Positions 49,320 to 57,612 of a DNA stretch of 64,000 nt are shown piece after piece (the stretch's first letter is position 1; each line of letters begins with the position of its first letter). The notes beneath the pieces are model-generated. The model was not told the origin of the DNA. It saw nothing but the letters and a program-made list of their open reading frames with translations, and did no database searches. The position numbers and the translations under genes are program-made. The stretch comes from Gallionellaceae bacterium (GTDB taxonomy: Bacteria > Pseudomonadota > Gammaproteobacteria > Burkholderiales > Thiobacillaceae): contig JAQTLN010000006.1 in assembly GCA_028714875.1 (NCBI GenBank), positions 62,001 through 126,000 on the forward strand, in the 5' to 3' direction.

Positions 49320-50021
49320 TCACTTGATGTCATCCAGGCTGAAATGCGTCACGTAGAAACCGATGGGATTGATGCGCAGGCGCCGCTTGATTTCGTCGTC
49401 AGACCCTTCGGCGGAGGGCGGAATCAGGGTGAAATGCAGGGTGAGACGCTGGTGTTTGGTCGAGATGGTGTTGCCGGCCATCTGCTCGGTGACGGTAGCG
49501 TCGATCACCGCCACGTCCTTGCTCAGAAAACTCGCCGGCAGCAGTTCCACCTCGCGGGAATAACCGGGATCGCGCTTGAGCCGCTCGAACGGCCGCTCCC
49601 GGTCCAGCCACTCGTCGAACTGCGCGGTCGCCGCCCCCGAGGTCATGACATAGGCCAGCGCAATCTCCTTCTCGGCGATCCGCCCTTCAGGGTCCAGCCC
49701 AAGACGCCGCTTCGCCCACTGGTTCATAAAGTAGCGCAGGGTCAGGTCCGACTTGTCCGCATTGAATCGCGTGGCCACCCGATCGGACGGCCGCACCTCG
49801 CCGGTCAGCCTGTCGACCTCGATGAAATAGGGAACCGAGGTCTTGAGCGGCAACATGGACCAGAGTGCGATGCCCTCAACCAAAGCCACCAGAATGGCGG
49901 CGAAAGCGAAGGCCCAGGCGCGGTTGCGCTCGGTGGACAGCACCGCGCCCTCACCCAGCACGGGCTTGCCCGTGACGGAGGCGGGGGGCGGATTGCCGGA
50001 GGGAGGTAGGCGGGAAGTCAT
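49320..50021 (-). CDS. virB8: VirB8 inner-membrane assembly protein
   Basis: 233 aa: N-terminal cytoplasmic tail, one helix (AWAFAFAAILVALVEGIALW), and a VirB8 NTF2-like periplasmic domain (PYFIEVDRLTGEV, YFMNQWAKRRLGLD, FYVTHFSLDDIK). First gene after the higBA cassette; 47 bp separate it from the divergent higB start, so both share a regulatory region. Confidence 0.9.
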   Translation of the reverse strand: MTSRLPPSGNPPPASVTGKPVLGEGAVLSTERNRAWAFAFAAILVALVEGIALWSMLPLKTSVPYFIEVDRLTGEVRPSDRVATRFNADKSDLTLRYFMNQWAKRRLGLDPEGRIAEKEIALAYVMTSGAATAQFDEWLDRERPFERLKRDPGYSREVELLPASFLSKDVAVIDATVTEQMAGNTISTKHQRLTLHFTLIPPSAEGSDDEIKRRLRINPIGFYVTHFSLDDIK

Positions 50022-50032
50022 AGATAGGCCGC

Positions 50033-50061
50033 TTGCAAAACGTAACCCATGTGGTTACAGT
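50033..50061 (+). promoter_or_regulatory. higBA promoter with inverted-repeat operator
   Basis: TTGCAA (50033-50038), 17-bp spacer, TACAGT (50056-50061). The inverted repeat GTAACC/GGTTAC (50042-50058) fills the spacer, as expected for HigA autoregulation. The site is also in front of the divergent virB8 gene. Confidence 0.7.
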
Positions 50062-50068
50062 AAATTCC

Positions 50069-50347
50069 ATGATCAGATCTTTCGCGCACAAAGGGTTGGA
50101 GCGTTTTTTCAACACGGGAAGCGCGGCTGGCATTCAGACGATTCACGCAAAGCGCTTGCGCCTCATGCTGTCGATGCTCAACGACGCCAGTCGAATTGAG
50201 GACATGTCCGCGCCTGGGCTGAGGTTGCACCGGCTGACCGGCGACTTGAATGGGCTCTGGTCCGTGACGGTGCAGGCGAACTGGCGCGTAACTTTCCGGT
50301 TCGAGGACGGCGATGCCTACATCGTCGATTACCTCGACTACCACTGA
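50069..50347 (+). CDS. higB: HigB-type toxin
   Basis: 92 aa: IRSFAHKGLERFFNTGS, LRLMLSMLNDASR, RLTGDLNGLWSVTVQANWRV and DYLDYH match HigB/plasmid-killer toxins of the RelE fold, ribosome-dependent mRNA endonucleases. The toxin gene comes first, as usual for higBA. The ATG follows TAAATTCC with a weak SD. It lies on the opposite strand to the virB genes on both sides. Confidence 0.9.
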   Translation: MIRSFAHKGLERFFNTGSAAGIQTIHAKRLRLMLSMLNDASRIEDMSAPGLRLHRLTGDLNGLWSVTVQANWRVTFRFEDGDAYIVDYLDYH

Positions 50348-50359
50348 ACGAGGTGAACC

Positions 50360-50668
50360 ATGCGTATGTACAACCCGCCCCACCCTGGAGAAATCCTTGC
50401 CGAGATGTGGCTGGAGCCGCTGGGGATGTCCATTACCGAGGCCGCCGTAAAGCTCAACATCTCGCGCAAGACCCTGTCCGAGATCGTCAACGGCCGCGCG
50501 GGAATCAGCCCGGAGATGGCCTTGCGACTCGAACTGGCCTTCGGCAAGAGCGCCGAGTCCTGGCTTGCCCACCAGGACGCCCACGACCTCTGGCAAGCAC
50601 GGCAACGCGGCGACAGCCTGGGCGTGACGGCTGTACCTATTCCCATGGCCGCGCTTGAAGCTGCGTGA
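50360..50668 (+). CDS. higA: HigA-type antitoxin
   Basis: 102 aa beginning [20 protein letters not shown], the HigA signature, with a helix-turn-helix ([20 protein letters not shown]). It neutralises HigB and represses the promoter. GAGGTGAACC precedes the start 12 nt after higB. Confidence 0.92.
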   Translation: MRMYNPPHPGEILAEMWLEPLGMSITEAAVKLNISRKTLSEIVNGRAGISPEMALRLELAFGKSAESWLAHQDAHDLWQARQRGDSLGVTAVPIPMAALEAA

Positions 50669-50764
50669 ACAGCGGCCAGTGACGCACATCACTTTCGCCG
50701 ATGCGGCAAAGCGGCTACATTTTGAATCGTGAAAATCGTCAAAAACACCAAGAGGGAAAACATC

Positions 50765-51115
50765 ATGATGATCGCCAAAGACACCCAGTTCAGCGCCGCG
50801 AAGGCGTTTCTCCATTGGTATCTGCTGACGTGCGCCGGGCTGCTTGCTGGCGGCTACATGCTCGCGCTCCTTGCCGAACGCTCCCCTCTGCTCATATTCG
50901 GCAAGGGGAACGAGCTGTTTAGCGGCGTAGTCGCCATCGCCGGCCTGGCCTGGGTGGTGTGGACAGTTTGGTACATCGGCCGGGGCGCATATCGGCATGG
51001 AAGCCTGTCTTACGTTGTGCGCGTAGCCGATATTGCATTGGCCGCCATCGCAGCCATCGGCACAGTCCTTTTGGTAGTACTGCGGTCTGGGGCCGCCTGC
51101 TGCGATGATGATTGA
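50765..51115 (+). CDS. Small membrane protein, 116 aa
   Basis: Three hydrophobic helices (WYLLTCAGLLAGGYMLALLA, GVVAIAGLAWVVWTVWYI and IALAAIAAIGTVLLVVL) and a C-terminal RSGAACCDDD. AGAGGG lies in front of the chosen ATG; a GTG at 50729 would add 12 residues. It is 96 nt after higA and ends 2 nt before the convergent virB6. Possible entry-exclusion or accessory role by size and position, but unproven. Confidence 0.55.
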   Translation: MMIAKDTQFSAAKAFLHWYLLTCAGLLAGGYMLALLAERSPLLIFGKGNELFSGVVAIAGLAWVVWTVWYIGRGAYRHGSLSYVVRVADIALAAIAAIGTVLLVVLRSGAACCDDD

Positions 51116-51117
51116 GG

Positions 51118-52317
51118 TCATGACTTCCCCTTCATCAACAGTTTTGCGGCGTTATCGAGTGTCCTGGCTGCCTTAGTCATATCCCCACCCGCATTGCCCT
51201 GAGTCAGCGCCGCCGCGATACTCGGCACCTGCCACATCAGCAGAAGAGTCAGAATCGAGATCACAACGGCCAGTAGCAGGCTCATCAGATCTCCCACCCA
51301 GACCCCCGCAGTCAATTGGTTGCTGGTATCAGCGAGCGACTTCGACGTGATGGTCAGTTCTTTGACCAGGTTGTAAGTCAGGCCCAGCATGACCGTGGCC
51401 ACCAGCTTGAAGAACCCCGCCGTGATCATGAAGCGCAGCCAGCCATCGAACAGGAACGACAGAACCGGCATCAGGTAGAAGGGAATCATGATCGGTCCAA
51501 GTGTTAGGCCGACGACTACCAGCACATCGGCCATGAGGACGACGAAGATATAGATCACCATCGCGACCTCGACGAATATCGCCGCGAGCAGCCCGAGGAT
51601 GATGTGGGGTATCCGCAGAACCTCCCTAAAGAGCGCTGGCACGTAATCCCACCATTTCGGACTATCTGGCAACAGATGCGCCCCCTCCGCGTAGTGCATC
51701 AATTGCAGGACGCTGTTCTGAAACATCTTTACGGCAACACCCAAGAGGTTGCTCCAGCCCGCCCCCGCCATCTCGGGTATCCCCGAATTCCCCGCGATCT
51801 TCCTGGCGTAATCCTCGAACCCGCCGGTAAAAATCTGCGCCATGTAAACCGGCGACCCACCCCATGTGCCGACCCCCGCGCGCGGGGGCATGTAAAGCAT
51901 CATGACCAGCAAGATGAAGGTGCTGACCGCACCAAACAGCGCCAAGGCGCCGACCAGGTCTTCGCTCTGGTGGTAATTCTTGTAGATGGTCCAACCCAGC
52001 ATCAGTATCCACACCAGCCAGAACAGCGTGATCCCCTCCTCCCACAGCGAACCCGCCATCCGCACACCGGCCGCCTGAATGCCGTTCATCGCCCGCGACA
52101 ACACCTTGTCCGCCTGCTGTCCGGCGGTCTTGGCCGTCGCTGGAGGCGCGGCCGGCGTGGTGGCCGCCTGTGCCGGCGTACTGGAGGCCATGGCCGCCAC
52201 GCCGGCCACCGCCGCCAACACCACGGGCGGCATCGACTCCGCCCGAGGCGTCCAGAGCGCCGCTGCTGCCAACACCACCACGCCCAGCCAGTAGAACCAT
52301 TTCACGCCGCGTGACAT
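51118..52317 (-). CDS. virB6: VirB6/TrbL polytopic channel protein
   Basis: 399 aa with at least five transmembrane helices, including LFWLVWILMLGWTIYKNYHQ, ALALFGAVSTFILLVMM, ILGLLAAIFVEVAMVIYIFV, DVLVVVGLTLGPIMIPFYLM and LLAVVISILTLLLMWQV. WLRFMITAGFFKLVATVM is typical of TrbL/VirB6. Forms the inner-membrane gate for DNA. The signal-like N-terminus and SD GGGAGG support the start. The minus-strand series is interrupted after this gene by the higBA block. Confidence 0.88.
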   Translation of the reverse strand: MSRGVKWFYWLGVVVLAAAALWTPRAESMPPVVLAAVAGVAAMASSTPAQAATTPAAPPATAKTAGQQADKVLSRAMNGIQAAGVRMAGSLWEEGITLFWLVWILMLGWTIYKNYHQSEDLVGALALFGAVSTFILLVMMLYMPPRAGVGTWGGSPVYMAQIFTGGFEDYARKIAGNSGIPEMAGAGWSNLLGVAVKMFQNSVLQLMHYAEGAHLLPDSPKWWDYVPALFREVLRIPHIILGLLAAIFVEVAMVIYIFVVLMADVLVVVGLTLGPIMIPFYLMPVLSFLFDGWLRFMITAGFFKLVATVMLGLTYNLVKELTITSKSLADTSNQLTAGVWVGDLMSLLLAVVISILTLLLMWQVPSIAAALTQGNAGGDMTKAARTLDNAAKLLMKGKS

Positions 52318-52820
52318 GCGAGCCTCCCTGTATTGTTTGTTCCCGACGTTCTACCCAGTCCTTCCCCGGCACCCATCGCCTGAACCCACCCGGCCAGCCG
52401 ACCCAGGTCCGCATCGACACGGGCGACATCGAATTTCTGCCGGTCGTGGATGGACAGCGCGAGGCCCAGGTCGAACCCGTAGCGCGGCATGAAGTGGCCG
52501 ACCATGGCCCAGCGATAAGCCAGCGCCGGGTTGTCATGCAGGTACTCGGCCAGCGCCCGCGCGCGCTCCAGATCGAGGTGGAAAGCGAAATGCGGCCAGT
52601 ACGGCGCCCGTCCACCGCCACCATGCCCGGCGCAGGACGCGAACACGCCGGCGCCATAACGCTCCAGCCCCGCGACCAGCGCGCGAGCGCGCGGCTCCAC
52701 CCGATCAGCCAGATGATCCGGATTCGGCACATGCGCGCCGACGGCGCGGGCGGCGCGGGCGGGCCGAGAGCCGGACAGATGGGAGAGAAGGCCGAGCACC
52801 ATGCTCATGTCCATCCCCAT
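52302..52820 (-). CDS. Hypothetical transfer-operon protein, 172 aa
   Basis: Soluble; contains FASCAGHGGGGRAPYWPHFA and LSIHDRQKFDVARVDADLG. The start is coupled by TGATG to the upstream gene (52818-52822), and its 3' end overlaps virB6 by 16 nt. I cannot assign a family. Its place inside the virB operon implies a role in conjugation. Confidence 0.58.
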   Translation of the reverse strand: MGMDMSMVLGLLSHLSGSRPARAARAVGAHVPNPDHLADRVEPRARALVAGLERYGAGVFASCAGHGGGGRAPYWPHFAFHLDLERARALAEYLHDNPALAYRWAMVGHFMPRYGFDLGLALSIHDRQKFDVARVDADLGRLAGWVQAMGAGEGLGRTSGTNNTGRLACHAA

Positions 52821-53233
52821 CAATGCACCCGCCCGCTGCCGTTCAACCGCAACCCGTCAAGCAAGGTGACAAGGGGCATGGCCTGGAGGCGTTCATGCTT
52901 GAGCGTGACCAGCAGCACCAGGCTGTGAACCTCCTCCCCCTTGGGCAACTTATCGAAATCAAGCAGCGGCCAGCCATCGGCGGGTTCGACGGACAGGCCA
53001 AGCAAATCGGAAGTCTCGCAATAGGACTCGCGCAAACGATCCAGGTACGCGTCGAACTGCGTCAGCTTCCATATCTGCGTTTCCACGCGGGTATCGCCTC
53101 TGAGCTTCTCGAAGCGCGCCCGCATCTCCTCCTTCTCGGTACCGAGCGCAATGGCCTGTTCGACGGCGCGCTGGTAACGCTTCTGGTCTTGAGCCGGCAA
53201 CTCAGCGAAGCCCGCGATAAATCCTGAATTCAT
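52820..53233 (-). CDS. Hypothetical transfer-operon protein, 137 aa
   Basis: Helical N-terminal half (PAQDQKRYQRAVEQAIALGT, EKEEMRARFEKL) and a C-terminal half with VHSLVLLVTLKHERLQAMPL. The ATG at 53233 is coupled by ATGA to the gene before. No membrane segment. Unknown family. Confidence 0.55.
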   Translation of the reverse strand: MNSGFIAGFAELPAQDQKRYQRAVEQAIALGTEKEEMRARFEKLRGDTRVETQIWKLTQFDAYLDRLRESYCETSDLLGLSVEPADGWPLLDFDKLPKGEEVHSLVLLVTLKHERLQAMPLVTLLDGLRLNGSGRVH

Positions 53234-53589
53234 AAAACCCACCCCATAACCGTGTTCACGATGTTGTTGACCAGCGCGACGAGCGCGATGCCGACCAGAA
53301 TCAGGTTGATGAAGACCAGCGCTGGCTGGTCCTGCATCACGACGGCCAACCCCCATGCCGCTTCCAGGCGCCAGCGATGCGCCTGGCGCCAGGCCTCCCG
53401 CTCAGCCGGTCGGTAATCGCCACGCGCGCCCTCTGGCCCATAAGCCAGCCGCCCCTTGAAAACCGTGGTGATCAGCGCCTGGTCGGCCTCATTCGCGCGC
53501 ACCAGCCAGCCGATAAGTCGATCTGGCCCGTGCTCGCCGAAGAAAACCGCTTCCAGCGCCTGTGCCATACGGGCTCTGATGAGGCTCAT
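53230..53589 (-). CDS. Hypothetical transfer-operon protein with C-terminal helix, 119 aa
   Basis: Soluble basic domain (EHGPDRLIGWLVRANEAD, YRPAEREAWRQAHRWRLEAA) and a C-terminal hydrophobic helix (ALVFINLILVGIALVALVNN). ATG 53589 with GGAG eight bases upstream is preferred to a GTG at 53598. It follows virB5 by 13 nt. Possibly a lytic-type lipoprotein or VirB7 replacement; not assignable. Confidence 0.55.
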   Translation of the reverse strand: MSLIRARMAQALEAVFFGEHGPDRLIGWLVRANEADQALITTVFKGRLAYGPEGARGDYRPAEREAWRQAHRWRLEAAWGLAVVMQDQPALVFINLILVGIALVALVNNIVNTVMGWVL

Positions 53590-53602
53590 TTGCAACACTC
53601 CT

Positions 53603-54394
53603 TCACCATTTCCACCATGTCGGCTGCTCCAGCTTGAACTGCGCCGCCGCAGCCTTGTCGGCTGCCTCCTGCGCGGCCTTGGCCGCCATCTCCCGCTGGG
53701 TCTGCTCGCCCGTCGCGGCGATGCGCAACTGCTCTTCCTGCGACTTCATCGCTACAGCGGCTTTCTGCTCGGTGATGACCTGGGCCATATCCAGCATGGC
53801 GGAACCAGCGATAGCGTTCTGGGTGGCCAGCGCCGCCAGCCCTTCCACCGTGCCGGAAGCCTTGGTGGCATTCTTGGTGGCCTCCGCCAAAGCAACGCTC
53901 TTCTCGTTGAAGGTATTCAGCCGGGCCACGTCGCGGTCGAACTCGCGGGCGTAATTCCCACCGCGCGTTTTGGCCAGGGCGATTTCCTGTGCCAGGTATT
54001 CCTTCGGGCTCAATTTCATGTAGGCGGCTTCACTGCCGCGCTGTTGCAGCATCGCCGCCGCCTGCTGTGAAGCGGCCTTGATGTCGGCCACCGCGCGGTA
54101 CAAGTCGGTATAAACGCGCAAATCCTTCTGCAATGGCGCCAACGCGATGGCGGCGGCGGCGGCCGGAAGCTTCTGAAGGTTCTGCACCATGAGCATCTTT
54201 TGGTCGATCTCCACCATGATCTGGCGGATCTGATTGGCGACCTGTTGCGCTTGCTTGCTGACCGAGGTGGCCAGTTGGCCGTTATTGAGTATCTGGGTGA
54301 ATTCCGTTGAACCACCCGTTCCCGCGACCGACCCCGCCCATGCAGGCACTAGAAATACGACGTACAGGAAGACGCCAAGCAAGAAACTACGCAT
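53603..54394 (-). CDS. virB5: VirB5/TrbJ-like pilus-associated protein
   Basis: 263 aa with a signal peptide (FLLGVFLYVVFLVPAWAGSV). The mature start, GGSTEFTQILNNGQL, followed by helices (QAQQVANQIRQIMVEIDQKM), matches TrbJ/VirB5-type proteins, which sit at the pilus tip. A long Ala/Gln-rich C-terminus follows. It overlaps virB4 by 8 nt. Confidence 0.83.
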   Translation of the reverse strand: MRSFLLGVFLYVVFLVPAWAGSVAGTGGSTEFTQILNNGQLATSVSKQAQQVANQIRQIMVEIDQKMLMVQNLQKLPAAAAAIALAPLQKDLRVYTDLYRAVADIKAASQQAAAMLQQRGSEAAYMKLSPKEYLAQEIALAKTRGGNYAREFDRDVARLNTFNEKSVALAEATKNATKASGTVEGLAALATQNAIAGSAMLDMAQVITEQKAAVAMKSQEEQLRIAATGEQTQREMAAKAAQEAADKAAAAQFKLEQPTWWKW

Positions 54395-56924
54395 GTTGTT
54401 TCAACTCCTCGATGTAACGCACTTGCCAGCCTTCCCCGCCTTCGCGATAAATTCGATCGAAAACACCCAGCGCGGCCTTATCTGAGCGCAAGCAAGCCAG
54501 GGTGTCGGGGTCCAGGCGCAGGTTCACCATGCGCGACAGGCCGGGCTGCACCACCATGAGCTGGCCCTTGCCCGTCGCGGTGGCGATCGCCTCGATCTGC
54601 ACCTCGTTGAGCGACAGGTGGCGGGAATAAAGCTCGCGCAAGGTCTCCGAACGGGCTTCCGGGTTGGGCAGCAGGATTCGGGTGGGCACGTTGTCGCGCA
54701 CGGCCGGCCAGATGCGCGAGGTCAGCACCGATTCCGGCGACTGCGTGGTCATCCAGACCGCCGTCAACTTCTTGCGGAAGGTCTCCAGCCAGTCCTTCAC
54801 CTTGGCTTCGAACGCCGCATCAGCCAGCAAGTGCTGGCACTCCTCCAGGTACACCAAGGTCGGGATCGGCCGCCCATCAGGGCCGACTTCCATGATCGTT
54901 CGCATCAAGCGATGGAAGGCGTAGTCCAGGAAGGCGCGCGCCACGTTCGGATAGAGGAAGACCTCGCCCATTTCGATGCAGGTGATGTCCGTGAGATCGA
55001 GGCCGTCTTCCACGTTGTCGAAGAACGGCGCCTGCGGGCCATCGCCGATCCACGGCGATAACTGCACGCGCAGCCGCTCCGGCAAGCCGGAAGCCAGCGA
55101 CAGCAGCCGCCAATCCTCGCGCGGCAGCGATGCCGTCGCCTCCACCGCCTCATGCAGCAGGCGTTCATCCTCGGCCGTCACGATGTAATCGCCGCGCGAG
55201 ACAATCAGCCCCTCCACCCACTGCGCGATCCATCCCCACTCTGTCGGATCGGACAGCCAAGCCAGCGGATTGACCTTTACCCCGCTGGAAGCGCCGCTGG
55301 ACGGCACGACATGGCGGCCCCCCATGAGCAATGTCTGTACCTTGCAGGAAAAACCCTTGTCGAAGATCACGATTCGGCAGGGGTAATACTTGCGCCACAT
55401 CGCCATGAGAAACGTCACGATCACCGTCTTGCCTGCGCCCGAGGGACCGAGAATTAGGGTGTGCGCCACGTCGCCCACGAACGGGTCGAAATAGAACGGC
55501 ATCCCGTGAGCGGTCGGCAGCACCGCCAGCGCCGGGCAATGCCGTCCCGTCTGCGAGGTCAAGTGTCGTGAGACCGGATCACCCTGCCGTATGGAAAACA
55601 GCGGCGCCACGCAGGCCTGGGCGATTGACGACAGCACCCGCCAGCGCCGCACCTGGGCATGCTGCCCAGGCATCGTTCCGGCGAAAGCGGATACCAGATG
55701 CAGGTGCTCGCGCACCAGCACCACACCCTGGTAGCGCAATGCGGCGGTCACGATGCCGAGGCTTTCCTCCAGCGCATCCGGCGTCTCCCCGAAGACCAGC
55801 ACCGTGGTGTTGTGCCAGCCGAATTGCCGCTCACCCGAGTTCAAGGCCGCCAACGCTTTCTTGGCCTGCTTCTCGTCATCCTCGCGCGCCTTGTTGATCG
55901 GCGCCTTGTTCATGCTGCCGCCATTGGCAGCCGCACCCAATAGCGCGCCGATACGTAGCGTCTTCGCCAAACCACTCCACCAGACCACCCGCTCGATGTG
56001 GTCAAGCGCTTCGGCGCGCGGCATCAGCCGGAAGATGTGGCTGACGGTCAGTTCCACCGGCAGGCGCGCCAGGATGTCCAGGAAACCAGGATGCAATTCC
56101 GGTGTTTCCCCACCCTCTCTCCACCTGGATATGGTGACGGCCGCCGCGTATTGCTTGCGGTCACCCTCGAACACCAAGCAGTCCTCGAAGACATCGACCG
56201 CCGCATCCGGCAAGCCGGCATCCAGAAACCAATCCGGGAAGCCATCGGCCGATCCCGGTGTCGCGACGTGCTCCTGCCGGTCATGGACCGGCGAGGCTTG
56301 GCCGTGCAGGAATGCCGTCAGCTCGGTGCCGGAAAGCCGCGTGAGATGGAGGTCACGCAAGGGTTCCGCAAAATCCGACAGCAAGGATTCGAAGCGTTCC
56401 ACCTGGGTATCCAGTTCTTGCGCCGAGTAAGCGAAGGCCACCGACGGATCGAAGGTGAGCCGCAAGGCATTCCCGAGAGCGGACCAGAAGCCATGCCCTT
56501 CCCGCATGCCCGCGCGCACCCGTTCTCCCAGCCTGGCGCTTGCCCGTTCCGGCACGAGAGACGGACTGAGGAAATGGGTGTTGCGGAACTGCTTGCCATC
56601 TACAAACGCACGCCGGCGATTGGCGTCGATGCGCGCGGAAACCGGATCGGGAAACGACGCCTCCGGGTAGTCCAGGATGCGCCGACGGCGCAGCGTCCAC
56701 CACAGATGCACTGGTCGATCATCCCAACCGCGCAATGCCGAACCGACACGGCGCACCAGGTCGTTGAGCGCCATCGAGGCCATACCCTCCTCATCCATGC
56801 CGGAGAAAGCGTAGCTGGCCAGCAAGGCGGAATCCTTGTTCACCACCACACGGTCACCGGCCATGAACAGCCAAGGCGCCAATTCGGCCACGGCGCGGGT
56901 TTCCGAGCGGCGCTCATGGCTCAT
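54387..56924 (-). CDS. virB4: VirB4 ATPase
   Basis: 845 aa, the conserved motor of T4SS. Walker A GPSGAGKT at about 494-501, Walker B TLVYLEECQHLL, and the N-terminal domain LTGTELTAFLHG-like. A frame open further upstream to 57101 overlaps virB3 in another frame and is rejected. ATGA overlap with virB3. It energises pilus and DNA transfer. Confidence 0.93.
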   Translation of the reverse strand: MSHERRSETRAVAELAPWLFMAGDRVVVNKDSALLASYAFSGMDEEGMASMALNDLVRRVGSALRGWDDRPVHLWWTLRRRRILDYPEASFPDPVSARIDANRRRAFVDGKQFRNTHFLSPSLVPERASARLGERVRAGMREGHGFWSALGNALRLTFDPSVAFAYSAQELDTQVERFESLLSDFAEPLRDLHLTRLSGTELTAFLHGQASPVHDRQEHVATPGSADGFPDWFLDAGLPDAAVDVFEDCLVFEGDRKQYAAAVTISRWREGGETPELHPGFLDILARLPVELTVSHIFRLMPRAEALDHIERVVWWSGLAKTLRIGALLGAAANGGSMNKAPINKAREDDEKQAKKALAALNSGERQFGWHNTTVLVFGETPDALEESLGIVTAALRYQGVVLVREHLHLVSAFAGTMPGQHAQVRRWRVLSSIAQACVAPLFSIRQGDPVSRHLTSQTGRHCPALAVLPTAHGMPFYFDPFVGDVAHTLILGPSGAGKTVIVTFLMAMWRKYYPCRIVIFDKGFSCKVQTLLMGGRHVVPSSGASSGVKVNPLAWLSDPTEWGWIAQWVEGLIVSRGDYIVTAEDERLLHEAVEATASLPREDWRLLSLASGLPERLRVQLSPWIGDGPQAPFFDNVEDGLDLTDITCIEMGEVFLYPNVARAFLDYAFHRLMRTIMEVGPDGRPIPTLVYLEECQHLLADAAFEAKVKDWLETFRKKLTAVWMTTQSPESVLTSRIWPAVRDNVPTRILLPNPEARSETLRELYSRHLSLNEVQIEAIATATGKGQLMVVQPGLSRMVNLRLDPDTLACLRSDKAALGVFDRIYREGGEGWQVRYIEELKQHA

Positions 56925-57238
56925 ATGAGCGCACCCCTGCCCAGGCCGTTTGGACGCCGCCCCTGGTGCATATCCACCACGGCCTGGGGCTCGTATCGAG
57001 CCGCCTGCCCGGCATAGGCCAGGTAAATGCCCATCATGTCCGGGTCGCGCTTCGTGGCAATCATGAGCGCCAGATGCGCAGCCAACGCCGGCACGGCCCA
57101 CCAGAATTGCTTGAACATCATCGCCATGAGCATCAAGACCATCGCGTTGCCGGCGAACATCCGCCAGTCCACGCCGAACACCACCATGGGTGCCGACAGG
57201 CAGGGATAGACGGGCTCCTTGTCCAGATCAGGGCGCAT
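56921..57238 (-). CDS. virB3: VirB3 inner-membrane protein
   Basis: 105 aa with PVYPCLSAPMVVFGVDWRM and two hydrophobic helices (GNAMVLMLMAMMFKQFWWAV, ALAAHLALMIATKRDP), the usual VirB3 layout. It links with VirB4. Start overlaps the virB2 stop by TGATG. Confidence 0.87.
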   Translation of the reverse strand: MRPDLDKEPVYPCLSAPMVVFGVDWRMFAGNAMVLMLMAMMFKQFWWAVPALAAHLALMIATKRDPDMMGIYLAYAGQAARYEPQAVVDMHQGRRPNGLGRGALI

Positions 57239-57612
57239 CAGAGGTTGTTGATGATCTGTTGCATGGCACCGGCGCCGCCGGCACAGTTGAACAAGGCCTT
57301 GGCCTTGGCGCCGGCGACATAGCCACCGATGGTGGCCGTACTAGCCAGCAATCCCGCACCCAGCACACCCTTCATTGCGTTCTGAACCCATTCACCTCCC
57401 TGCTTCATGTACAAAGCCCACGAAGCCCCTCCAACAGCCGCTACCGAGATGACCGCCGGGAGGATGGACTCGGTGACCGCGATGGCGCCGCAGAGGCCAT
57501 CCTTCACAGGCCCGGCCAGGGCAGGCTCCGAGACGATCAAAGACGCGGCGGCGATGAAGGAAAAGTTGAATGCAAGGTCGAGGAACGTGCGAGTAGTCGG
57601 TGAGACCTTCAT
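57238..57612 (-). CDS. virB2: VirB2-type conjugative pilin
   Basis: 124 aa. Long signal peptide (FLDLAFNFSFIAAASLIVSE, then PALAG) and two hydrophobic helices (GLCGAIAVTESILPAVISVA and VLGAGLLASTATIGGYVAGA). This is the VirB2/TrbC pilin pattern. AAGGAA lies before the start at 57612. Between virB11 and virB3, an uncommon order with virB11 first. Confidence 0.85.
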   Translation of the reverse strand: MKVSPTTRTFLDLAFNFSFIAAASLIVSEPALAGPVKDGLCGAIAVTESILPAVISVAAVGGASWALYMKQGGEWVQNAMKGVLGAGLLASTATIGGYVAGAKAKALFNCAGGAGAMQQIINNL

